Below are positions 29,732 through 36,936 of a stretch of DNA of 64,000 nucleotides, in pieces. The first letter of the stretch is position 1, and each line of letters starts with the position of its first letter. Where the stretch lies: positions 17,313 to 81,312 of the forward strand of contig JAFLTL010000009.1 in the NCBI GenBank assembly GCA_022510505.1, written 5' to 3'. The notes under the pieces are model-generated. The model was not told the DNA's origin, did no database searches, and saw only the letters and a list, made by a program, of their open reading frames with translations. The position numbers and the translations under genes are program-made. The DNA comes from Muribaculaceae bacterium. Its GTDB lineage: Bacteria > Bacteroidota > Bacteroidia > Bacteroidales > Muribaculaceae.

Positions 29732-30052
29732 TTAATTCCTAACCCTTGGCCAAACAATCCAAACGCCCAAAAAAAGGAAACTGAAAAGGAAGAGTCCCAT
29801 CAGGACAAAGTCACTGACAAGAATTACGTTTGCAGTAGCAATGTGAACCGATTGGAATATGAGTCCAATTGTAACACAGATAACCAAAATCAGCATAATC
29901 CATTTTTCCACTATGCTTGTTTGCGGATTATGAGGTGGCAACCGGTTAAGCACCTTGTTTGTGAACCACTGATCCTTTCTGGCCTCGGGAAGTTCCTTCC
30001 TGAGGAATTCGGTCAATTTTGCGTCGTTAATTTTTTGGTTATTTTTATCCAT
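29732..30052 (-). CDS. Small two-helix membrane protein downstream of an ECF sigma gene
   Basis: Protein of 106 residues with a charged, probably cytoplasmic N-terminal half (about residues 1-48, including WFTNKVLNRLPPH) and two hydrophobic helices in the C-terminal half. The layout, and an N-terminal motif of the kind xxFxxKVxxRLP, resembles small Bacteroidetes proteins (DUF5056-like) encoded next to ECF sigma factors. A role as anti-sigma factor is a natural guess from layout and position, but no zinc or anti-sigma motif is visible. It starts four bases after the sigma gene. Confidence 0.75.
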   Translation of the reverse strand: MDKNNQKINDAKLTEFLRKELPEARKDQWFTNKVLNRLPPHNPQTSIVEKWIMLILVICVTIGLIFQSVHIATANVILVSDFVLMGLFLFSFLFLGVWIVWPRVRN

Positions 30053-30056
30053 AAAT

Positions 30057-30593
30057 TCACTTTAGTTCATTCATTATTTCAGCCATTTTGTATCTTGCTC
30101 TCGACAGGTAAACTTTTACTGTTCCTTCGGGAAAACCGGTAATCTTAACGATTTTTTTAATTGGGAGTTCCTCGAGATAAAAAAGAAGGGTAACAGTTCG
30201 TTCCTTGTCGGTGAGAGTCTCCATGGCACTTGCGACATCCATTTTTGCGTCCAACCATTGCAAAGATACTGAAGGAGGTCTAGACAAAGAACTAATTTCG
30301 ATATCTTCTGATGGGAGTTCACGTCTTTTCCAAGAGACGAATTCATTATAAGCGATTCTGAAAAGCCAAGTTTTAAATCGAGCAACTCCTTTGAAAGACC
30401 TGATTGCAAGCCATGCCTTTAGGAAAGTTTCTTGTGAAAGGTCATCGGTCAATGCTGCATCACCAAGAGTCAGATTCAAAAGGAATCTTCTCAATGGTTC
30501 ATTGTAGGCAGCGACCAATTGACCGAATGCGTCACGATCGTCCAACGTGACGCACCGGACAATCAGTCCCATTTCCTGAACTGCCGTCAGCAT
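30057..30593 (-). CDS. ECF-type RNA polymerase sigma factor
   Basis: Alternative sigma factor with regions 2 and 4 only. Region 2 is visible in AYNEPLRRFLL, DDLSQETFLKAWLAI and FKTWLFRIAYNEFVSWKRR; region 4 in LTDKERTVTLLFYLEELPIKKIVKITGFPEGTVKVYLSRAR, the DNA-recognition helix. The ATG at 30593 (178 residues) is preferred because longer forms would overlap the upstream gene. It sits between two membrane-associated proteins in a compact operon, a usual arrangement for envelope-responsive sigma factors. Confidence 0.93.
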   Translation of the reverse strand: MLTAVQEMGLIVRCVTLDDRDAFGQLVAAYNEPLRRFLLNLTLGDAALTDDLSQETFLKAWLAIRSFKGVARFKTWLFRIAYNEFVSWKRRELPSEDIEISSLSRPPSVSLQWLDAKMDVASAMETLTDKERTVTLLFYLEELPIKKIVKITGFPEGTVKVYLSRARYKMAEIMNELK

Positions 30594-30618
30594 ATCAACC
30601 AATTCCCTTAATGGATAT

Positions 30619-31413
30619 TTATTTGTTTCCTTTGAAGTAGAAGAATGTAGCAAGACGTGCACCACCGATCAGCAATGGTATTCCACCACAGATTACAGCA
30701 GCTTCGGGTGCCCCGGCCACAAGGAAGAAGAAAATTATTACGATCCCAACACCACACCAGATCATACTCTTACGGAAATCATCTTTCACACGTGGTGATT
30801 CCGGGAAAGGAGAAATGTTCGGAATCGGTGGAACATTCTCCGCTTCTCCATTCCCGGCTGAGTCAGTCTGGGCCTTTTTATCCTCAGAAGTGACAACAGT
30901 GTAATTATAGGTCACATGACTGGCCGGATTTCCCGAGAAGAAACTATCGGGAAGGTCATATCCATTTTCAATAGCCTTTTCTATAATTGCGCTACGTGTG
31001 CGATAACGTTTAAGCAAGAAGATCAACACAGCCACAACAATCAGCACAATAGCCAGACAAGGGAAAAAAATCGCAACAGTAACAATTCTCGAAACTGTTT
31101 TCTGCTGAGCAAGTTCAATTTTAGCCTCTTGTAATCTCAACGCTTCGATATTCTTATCGACGGCTGCCATGAGTTTGTTGACATTCGCGTTTGTCCTGAC
31201 CGAATCAGTGTAATAATTAACGACCGTATCGCCGGTTTGATTAATGATCACAACTTTTTTGTCCATTGACTCATTGATTTCGTCAATAATATTTTCTCTC
31301 AGGTCGGAGAGCTCGTCTATCAGGTCATCAAGATTTTCTCCATGGGAATTAATGCGACACGAGGACATGCCTATCATCAAGGCCAAAGTGATAAAGAAAA
31401 AAATTTTTTTCAT
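30619..31413 (-). CDS. Membrane lipoprotein-like protein, DUF6249-like, first gene of the sigma operon
   Basis: Protein of 264 residues. It begins with a lipoprotein-type signal ending in GMSSC (Cys19), followed by a predicted coiled coil (about 25-105), a membrane helix near 110-135, the segment RYRTRSAIIEKAIENGYDLPDSFF, a polar Pro-rich linker, and two further hydrophobic segments. The RSAIIEKAIENGYDLP element recalls the DUF6249 family found beside Bacteroidales ECF sigma genes. It may sense envelope state for the sigma factor 25 bases downstream; that is inference. Confidence 0.75.
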   Translation of the reverse strand: MKKIFFFITLALMIGMSSCRINSHGENLDDLIDELSDLRENIIDEINESMDKKVVIINQTGDTVVNYYTDSVRTNANVNKLMAAVDKNIEALRLQEAKIELAQQKTVSRIVTVAIFFPCLAIVLIVVAVLIFLLKRYRTRSAIIEKAIENGYDLPDSFFSGNPASHVTYNYTVVTSEDKKAQTDSAGNGEAENVPPIPNISPFPESPRVKDDFRKSMIWCGVGIVIIFFFLVAGAPEAAVICGGIPLLIGGARLATFFYFKGNK

Positions 31414-31442
31414 AGAATTCTTCGTTGGTTTTGTTTTTCTAA

Positions 31443-31470
31443 TAGACGCAAAGGATAAGCCAAAGGTTAC
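31443..31470 (-). promoter_or_regulatory. Candidate ECF-sigma promoter of the sigma operon
   Basis: On the minus strand GTAAC (31466-31470), a 17-base spacer and CGTCTA (31443-31448) form a textbook ECF-type promoter, different from the housekeeping TAnnTTTG type. A start near 31436 would precede the first gene at 31413 by about 23 bases. It suggests the sigma factor transcribes its own operon. Confidence 0.65.
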
Positions 31471-31495
31471 ATTAATTTTAAAATTAACAGTTTTT

Positions 31496-31511
31496 AACAG
31501 CCGAGGCTGCT
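31496..31511 (-). terminator. Short hairpin after the Gly-rich phage-type gene
   Basis: AGCAGCC (31505-31511) and GGCTGTT (31496-31502) form a 7-base stem with one mismatch and a 2-base loop on the minus strand. A/T-rich sequence follows, including a run of five A and a later TTTT. It lies 28 bases past the stop of the gene at 31540 and would separate it from the sigma operon. Confidence 0.5.
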
Positions 31512-31539
31512 ATTTTACGGTTTAATAATTACTTCATTT

Positions 31540-31992
31540 TCACTGCATGTCATCATTAGCTCCACATAAATCGCCACAACTGTCGAGTCCCAGCTGTTGC
31601 ATTGGCGCAATGACATCAATGAAAGTTTCGGGCAAAATAATGTTGGAAACTCCAATGGCATCTTTGAATAATGGGGCGATTTCCTCGTCTTTAAACCCTG
31701 CAATTCCACATCCGATTCTTGTAACGAGAAACTGAAGTTCGGGATGAGATTTCGCGAACTTGATGAAGTCATCGACATAAGGTTTTATAGTATCTGGTGC
31801 ACCCTGCATGGTTGGGATGGCATAAGATCTTCCTTGGAGTCCTACTCCTTGTCCCCATTTTGCTCCGAATTTGTTGGATGCTACTCGGGCGGCTCCTCCA
31901 GCATGGAAACCATCGAGATTGCTTCCAAATACAAAAATTTCATTGGGTTTTAGCTCCGTGATAAAATCGGGAGTAAATCTTTTTTTTGTCAT
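31540..31992 (-). CDS. Small Gly-rich protein of the A1S_2505 phage-protein type, possibly macro-domain-like
   Basis: Protein of 150 residues from ATG 31992; a longer form starting at 32049 would overlap the polymerase gene by 23 bases and adds only non-conserved residues. Key stretches are EIFVFGSNLDGFHAGGAARVA, FGAKWGQGVGLQGRSYAIPT and VTRIGCGIAGFKDEEIAPLF. These resemble the A1S_2505 group of phage-associated proteins. The pattern of a Gly-rich early loop and a late GIAGF-type loop recalls macro (ADP-ribose-binding) domains, though that link is inference. It follows the Y-family polymerase by 34 bases and is likely co-transcribed. Confidence 0.8.
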   Translation of the reverse strand: MTKKRFTPDFITELKPNEIFVFGSNLDGFHAGGAARVASNKFGAKWGQGVGLQGRSYAIPTMQGAPDTIKPYVDDFIKFAKSHPELQFLVTRIGCGIAGFKDEEIAPLFKDAIGVSNIILPETFIDVIAPMQQLGLDSCGDLCGANDDMQ

Positions 31993-32026
31993 AGGTATTG
32001 AAGTTGTTTGTGGATTTCTCGAAATA

Positions 32027-33523
32027 CTATTCTGCTTTGTGTCCCCCAATCTGGCGATTACGATCCTTTTGTGTCGCTCCTTCTGCGAAATTTATACCTC
32101 GAAGAATGATATTCTTGCCGAACTTCTTGCGAAGGTTCAGCACCGCTTCCTGTCGGCTACGCTCCTTTGCCAAACGCAACTCTTCATCTTCACGTCGTCG
32201 TTTAACCTCATCATAGTCTATAAAAAGATCGAGTTGTTCGGGTGCATTGTCTTTCTCTGCCATCTCTTCATCAATCAGATTGTTGATTGAAAGTGTGAGT
32301 CTTCGAATCAACAATTTGGGATTCACAATACGGTCATAAAGTTCAGAAACCTTTCCGACCAGTACATTGGCTGAAGATGTTGGGCGGTCAATGTTAATCG
32401 TTCCATGACTGTGAGTAGGAACATCGCGACCGTATCGATCACGTTTCACAAGCCCAGTGTAATTCCGGCTGATCTCGACGTTGGTGAGTGATTCGACATC
32501 GTAACCGATAGTCAAAACAATTTGACTTGTCACCAGTTGTTTCTCTATCAGCTCATAGGAAACGGCATCGGCCATTTCCATAACGACATTTCGGGCTTTT
32601 GCCGCATCGTAAGGTTCGTGCAGAACTTGTCCGCTACTAATGGAATGAGTATCGGGCCGATAGTCCTTTACCTGTGCCATAGTAACTGGCTCCCATCCCC
32701 ATGCATGGTCAATCAACAGTTCGGCGTTCACACCGAAAAGTTTGTATAAAAGGTTCTCGTTATGTAACGACTGACGTGCAATGTCGCCCATTGTAAAGAT
32801 ATTATAATCCTCCAATGTTCCGGCAACCCCGTGTCCAACACGCCAAAAATCGGTCAGGGGTTTATGTTCCCAAAGTTCCCTACGATAGGTCATTTCATCA
32901 AGTTCGGCAATACGAACTCCATCACTGTCTGGTTTCATTTTTTTGGCAACAATATCCATGGCAACTTTAGATAAATACAAATTTGTTCCTATTCCTGCGG
33001 TTGCTGTTATACCGGTTTCTTTTAACACGGCACGGATGATAGTCATTGCAAGTTCATGAGCCTTCATACGATAGGTTGCCAAATAGGACGTGGCATCAAT
33101 GAAAACTTCGTCTATTGAATAGACATGAATGTCTTCGGGAGCTATAAATTGCAAATACACGTCGTAGATACGCGAGCTATAGTCAATATATAGCTGCATG
33201 CGTGGAGATGCGACAATATAGTCAATTGCTTTTTCAGGATGTTCTTTCAGTATTTTTGCCGAGGAAGATTTGGCAGTTCTCCCCCTTTTCATATTAGCCT
33301 CTCTGACTTTTTGAACCACTTCGAAGAGACGAGGTCGTCCCCCGGTTCCATAAGCTTTAAGTGCTGGTGAGACTGCGAGACAAATAGTTTTTTCGGTCCT
33401 TGAAGAATCGGCTACGACAAGGCAAGTATCGAGCGGATCAAGTCCGCGCTCGACACATTCGACCGAAGCATAAAAGCTCTTCAAATCAATCGCGATATAA
33501 CTTCTCTCCTCTTTTTCTGCCAC
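32027..33523 (-). CDS. Y-family DNA polymerase, ImpB/MucB/UvrX type
   Basis: Translesion polymerase of 498 residues, a different branch from the UmuC-type enzyme at 14372. The palm motifs are YIAIDLKSFYASVECVERGLDP and YSIDEVFIDATSYL. A helix-hairpin-helix region contains FWRVGHGVAGTLEDYNIFTMGDIA. QLDLF at residues 430-434 is a good beta-clamp-binding motif. After it comes a charged helical C-terminal tail (RRREDEELRLAKERSRQEA). The start is a GTG at 33523, just before the conserved YIAIDLKSF. Relatives often sit on mobile or damage-inducible units. Confidence 0.92.
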   Translation of the reverse strand: MAEKEERSYIAIDLKSFYASVECVERGLDPLDTCLVVADSSRTEKTICLAVSPALKAYGTGGRPRLFEVVQKVREANMKRGRTAKSSSAKILKEHPEKAIDYIVASPRMQLYIDYSSRIYDVYLQFIAPEDIHVYSIDEVFIDATSYLATYRMKAHELAMTIIRAVLKETGITATAGIGTNLYLSKVAMDIVAKKMKPDSDGVRIAELDEMTYRRELWEHKPLTDFWRVGHGVAGTLEDYNIFTMGDIARQSLHNENLLYKLFGVNAELLIDHAWGWEPVTMAQVKDYRPDTHSISSGQVLHEPYDAAKARNVVMEMADAVSYELIEKQLVTSQIVLTIGYDVESLTNVEISRNYTGLVKRDRYGRDVPTHSHGTINIDRPTSSANVLVGKVSELYDRIVNPKLLIRRLTLSINNLIDEEMAEKDNAPEQLDLFIDYDEVKRRREDEELRLAKERSRQEAVLNLRKKFGKNIILRGINFAEGATQKDRNRQIGGHKAE

Positions 33524-34162
33524 AATTTAAAGGTTGGGTTGTGTCCTTATTTATCACGATTTATCATGATTTCTGATTGTATGTATGATCATGCACTATT
33601 AGGAAGATTATTCCGAGAAGAGGGAATTAGAATAGGAGCATAAGATTTTTAGACTTAAAAATAGTGAGCGGCACTTTATAGACGATTGTGTCGGCAGGTA
33701 ACACTGTCAACTCGGTTGAAGTGGAAAAGATAATGTTCTTACTCATGCTTTGATTGCGAAGTTACAATTTTAGGCAAATAATAAGGTCAATGAAATATAA
33801 ATTTGTAGGAAATGTAATTCTGATTGTATAAGAATTACATTTCTAAGTATAATTACATAGATCAGACCTTTTCATTATGACTCTCTATTTCCATTTTTAC
33901 AATAATTATGCCATAATTCATAACGTCTGACAGAGATATTATATATGCTGGAATATAAAACTAAAAATTCGGATTGTCATAAAATTTATAACTCCTCCAT
34001 CTATTCTAAAAATAATTGGAGGAGTTAAGATATCCCTATAAACGGGATTAAATAAAGATATAGTTTTTATTTAGTTCATGACAAAAGTATATAATTATTA
34101 TTAGAATAGTAACATATTCGTATTCTTTTTGCATAAATTAACATTTCCGTATTTATTTCATC
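33524..34162. other. Gene-free AT-rich stretch with two strong hairpins
   Basis: No convincing protein gene is present. Two perfect inverted repeats stand out. The first has 13-base arms (GAAATGTAATTCT at 33809-33821, partner 33831-33843) with a 9-base loop. The second has 10-base arms (AACTCCTCCA at 33990-33999, partner 34017-34026) with a 17-base loop. A TAAATTTG box on the plus strand at 33798-33805 lies just before the first hairpin. The pieces could be a small RNA, or terminators for minus-strand transcripts coming from the right. The rest is low-complexity AT sequence. Confidence 0.5.
33551..33570. promoter_or_regulatory. Tandem 10-base repeat upstream of the Y-family polymerase
   Basis: TTATCACGAT and TTATCATGAT are adjacent 10-base direct repeats with one difference, 27-47 bases before the GTG start. 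One helical turn of spacing suits a dimeric repressor or activator. No recognised LexA-type box is seen, and no TAnnTTTG box lies between the repeats and the gene. Confidence 0.35.
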
Positions 34163-34489
34163 TCATTTCTGGATTATTTCTGGATTATTTTCGTAAGACT
34201 CATTACAAAGAAACTCAATTAAGTCAATATTTTGTAACTGTTTTCTATATTTTCGGGGAATAGCATTATATCCAAGAACAGAACCAATAATGTTACCAGC
34301 GATTGCACCCGTTGAATCACTGTCGCCGCCATGATTTACGGCTGGAATGACACATTGGTTAAAATCATCAATATGTGCGACACAGAAAACGGTTATTGCA
34401 AAAGACTCCTCGGCTTGTCTAATTGTCAAGATTTCATGAAAAATTGAAAACGTCGTTTCAGCCTCTACAGCCGCGAAACCTTGAGGCCT
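34163..34489 (-). pseudogene. C-terminal remnant of an ADP-ribosylglycohydrolase (DraG-like)
   Basis: The open frame retains the family's C-terminal signature AVNHGGDSDSTGAIAGNIIGS, with Asp residues that bind the catalytic metals, preceded by EESFAITVFCVAHIDDF. A complete enzyme has roughly 250-300 residues and an N-terminal metal site; here the frame is closed by a stop at about 34490, and no N-terminal half is found upstream. The visible longest ATG-free reading starts from a TTG at 34429. A 10-base direct repeat, GCCTCTACAG, at 34461 and 34486 sits at the broken end. The remnant cannot be a working hydrolase on its own. Confidence 0.75.
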
Positions 34490-34521
34490 CTACAGTTAAG
34501 TTGATGTCAAAATTTGGTTGC

Positions 34522-35292
34522 CTATGATTTTTTACTATGGAGGCGGAAATAGGTAATACAACTGAGTGAATCCCGGATTCCGAAGTAGGCTGCCAAAGAC
34601 CCATATAGGAAATACATTATGCCTCCCGAGATTGATTCGGCCCCATTACCGTGTATTAGGATTATGATGCCTAAGACCAAGAAATAGAGTCCGAGCAACG
34701 CTGTTATGATTGCAATTACCAAAGAAAATATCTGAAAAGCCATGAAATGCTTCGGTTCTGACGGCATCATAGCCTCAGCCGATGTTTGGGAACGTGCGTT
34801 GAAATAGGAAGAATAGTTGATGTTGTAGGTTTGTTCCATCACAGTGACACATTCCTCAGCGGTTGGGTTTTCCTTGATTTTGTTATAGGACTGGTTAAGC
34901 TTGAAAGCGCGGGAGATGGCAGCGAAGGAGAAGAATCCGAAGATCAACAGTGCGACCCAATCATTACCGCTTCCACGCACCATAGAGAAGAGGACAAAAA
35001 TGAAGGCTACGCCCAAGTATACAGCGGTAATAAACTCCAAGGTCACCATTCGTGACAATCGTTTTTGGAAAGCGCGAATGTTTTCTGTGTAGACTTCTTC
35101 AAGCACTGAAGCGATTTCCGACAGTCGTTCATAGCGAAGAGTGTCGGGCATGTTCTTGTTCAGGAACCAGGAAAGTCCCCAAACAACGAACAGTGCCGCG
35201 ATGAACGAATTTTGGTTAATGATGGGAGTGTTTAATAACCCTAACAGAGGGTAAATAATTATCCAAAGGAAAAAATAGAAACTTGTCTTCAT
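34522..35292 (-). CDS. Membrane protein of unknown function
   Basis: Protein of 256 residues not recognised as a known family. It has about six hydrophobic segments: two near the N-terminus (residues 3-45), two in the middle (about 85-130), and two near the C-terminus (about 185-240), with a soluble stretch between containing the Tyr-rich EQTYNINYSSYFNARS. No signal peptide cleavage site or catalytic motif is seen. It starts at ATG 35292 and lies 87 bases from the next gene upstream, so it may be co-transcribed with it. Confidence 0.72.
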   Translation of the reverse strand: MKTSFYFFLWIIIYPLLGLLNTPIINQNSFIAALFVVWGLSWFLNKNMPDTLRYERLSEIASVLEEVYTENIRAFQKRLSRMVTLEFITAVYLGVAFIFVLFSMVRGSGNDWVALLIFGFFSFAAISRAFKLNQSYNKIKENPTAEECVTVMEQTYNINYSSYFNARSQTSAEAMMPSEPKHFMAFQIFSLVIAIITALLGLYFLVLGIIILIHGNGAESISGGIMYFLYGSLAAYFGIRDSLSCITYFRLHSKKS

Positions 35293-35379
35293 GATTTATA
35301 ACATCTCTGATTTTCCAAAGGTAGGAATTTTCATTCAATTGTAGTTCATAGTTGTCACGTTGACGAGGATGGAAGCTTG

Positions 35380-35787
35380 TCATGCGACAAGCTTCACATC
35401 TACATATGGGCGTAGGCCTATCTGGACCGATGCACCGACGATTCGGCGTCCGAAGAAAAACCTTTGAGCTCTGATTAGGTCATAACGATAGACGGCGTTG
35501 TCGCCATAGATTGCCACCGACCCGATTCTCTTGGGGTTATATATATCGGCATAGAAAGCATATCTTTCCATTGGTTTGATCTTGAAACCATTTTTCTCCT
35601 TCTTTTGAAGATCCTCAGCCCTATAGACATCGATTATGCCCTTGCAGGATGACTGATTTTTGGACGGTTTGCACATCTCGGCCATCATTCCCGAATGGAG
35701 AGTAGACCGGAGACTTTTGAAAATTAAGGCGATTTCCTGCTCGATTGTGAGCGGTTTTGAAGAGTTGTTCTGGTTTGTTTTTTTCAT
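35380..35787 (-). CDS. Hypothetical protein
   Basis: Basic, soluble protein of 135 residues without a recognised domain. The N-terminus is polar (KKTNQNNSSK). A middle region has PMERYAFYADIYNPKRIGSVAIYGDNAVYRYDLI, and the C-terminus has FFGRRIVGASVQIGLRPYVDVKLV, which looks like two beta strands. Three cysteines and no signal peptide suggest a cytoplasmic protein. It is preceded by a long leader. Confidence 0.6.
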   Translation of the reverse strand: MKKTNQNNSSKPLTIEQEIALIFKSLRSTLHSGMMAEMCKPSKNQSSCKGIIDVYRAEDLQKKEKNGFKIKPMERYAFYADIYNPKRIGSVAIYGDNAVYRYDLIRAQRFFFGRRIVGASVQIGLRPYVDVKLVA

Positions 35788-36192
35788 ACATTTAAAGGTT
35801 ATGTGATTAAAAAATTATCGACTGTTCAGCTAATCAGTGAGCAATCGATGTTAACTGATTTTTACCGGAGGCCTTCCTCCAGATTTCTTTCATCATTTCA
35901 ATGTTCTCTTAACGTAGCTTCCGTTGGTATACAACATTGGCTGCCGTTAATAAAATCATTAGAATTTTGAAAGAATTTTTAATCAGTAATGGTTAATTAT
36001 AACCTTTTATTAAATGTATGGATTTCTGCTTTTTTTGGATTTTCTGTTTTAGTCTTAACTCGTCGGGTGATTTTACAATGCAAAGATATATTAAGAATTT
36101 AAATTACGGAAGAGGTTTTTTATGTTTTAAGCCGTTATCCGTTTTATAGATAAAAGAGCAACTATAACTATTATAGATTAAGAAACGACTTA
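35788..36192 (-). other. Long intergenic leader with a promoter box and two coupled micro-ORFs
   Basis: No standard gene is present. On the minus strand a TATCTTTG box (36081-36088) would start a transcript near 36074, about 290 bases before the gene at 35787. Within that leader are a 14-codon ORF (35893-35937) and a 20-codon ORF (35834-35896) that overlap by four bases in ATGA fashion; the second reads MMKEIWRKASGKNQLTSIAH. A hairpin, GGAGG-AAGG-CCTCC, lies inside the second ORF at about 35867-35880. These may be a regulatory leader or chance. CTATAA-CTA-TTATAG near 36161 is a weak hairpin after aat. Confidence 0.4.
36081..36088 (-). promoter_or_regulatory. Candidate -7 promoter box for the 35787 gene and its leader
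   Basis: TATCTTTG on the minus strand is a good Bacteroidetes -7 box. At 20 bases upstream there is TTC in place of TTG. It lies 293 bases before the start of the hypothetical gene at 35787 and just downstream of aat in the same direction. Confidence 0.5.
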
Positions 36193-36936
36193 TCAGCCGT
36201 TCATAATATGGCGGAATTGTTGGTAGGAAATATATTCCGCTCCAAGATGTTTGAAGTTTGGGGTTTCAAATTGAGTGTCGATCAATTTGATTTTTTCACC
36301 ATCAATATAGGGGTTATGGCATAAAAGTACCAGACCGATTTGACTGGCCGATGGACTCAATGAGAACATACTTTCTCCTTGGAATACTCCCTTATACCAA
36401 AACCCATAGAAGCCGCCGACAAGTTCATCGTTATCCCAAACCTCCACACTTTTGGCATAACCCATCCGGTTTAATTCTACAAAAAGTTTCTCAATTGTTT
36501 CACCAAGCCAAGAAAAGTTGCTACTGTCGCGCTGGTCAACGTTTCGGCAATTGTGGATGACATCACGGAAAGCCTGGTTGAGAGTTATATGATATCGGTT
36601 CTTATTGAGTAGATTTCTCAAGGAGTGTCCAACATGGATTTCTTCGGGAAATATCACATAACGTTGTCTCGGGCAATACCATTCGATTTCATCACAAAGT
36701 TTATAGGGATACCATGGGAAAATACCCCATTTATAGGACGCGAGGAGTGTTTTTATATCGAGATTTCCGCCAACGGCATAAAATCCACGTTTGTTCACAT
36801 TATGGATATCATATTCTTCCAGACTGAAAAGTTCGAGTGGGTCGGCAAAAGTACCTCCAAAGTTAAGATCACAAACTAAAAATTCTTTGCCTGGTTGGTC
36901 GCAGAAGTTATAGAAAACCAGATTCACATCTTGCAT
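36193..36936 (-). CDS. aat: Leucyl/phenylalanyl-tRNA--protein transferase
   Basis: Enzyme that adds Leu or Phe from charged tRNA to the N-terminus of proteins starting with Arg or Lys, marking them for ClpAP. The 247 residues include GFYAVGGNLDIKTLLASYKWGIFPWY, EIEWYCPRQRYVI, the GGFYGFWYKGVFQGESMFS core, and FETPNFKHLGAEYISYQQF near the end. The start overlaps the clpA stop by 13 bases, so translation is probably coupled. It completes the clpS-clpA-aat module. Confidence 0.96.
   Translation of the reverse strand: MQDVNLVFYNFCDQPGKEFLVCDLNFGGTFADPLELFSLEEYDIHNVNKRGFYAVGGNLDIKTLLASYKWGIFPWYPYKLCDEIEWYCPRQRYVIFPEEIHVGHSLRNLLNKNRYHITLNQAFRDVIHNCRNVDQRDSSNFSWLGETIEKLFVELNRMGYAKSVEVWDNDELVGGFYGFWYKGVFQGESMFSLSPSASQIGLVLLCHNPYIDGEKIKLIDTQFETPNFKHLGAEYISYQQFRHIMNG

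Noticed and set aside
33679..33702. Possible second ECF promoter (CGTCTA on the minus strand) upstream of the Y-family polymerase
   Set aside because: The upstream element reads GTTAC, not GTAAC, and the spacing is 13 bases in place of 16-17.
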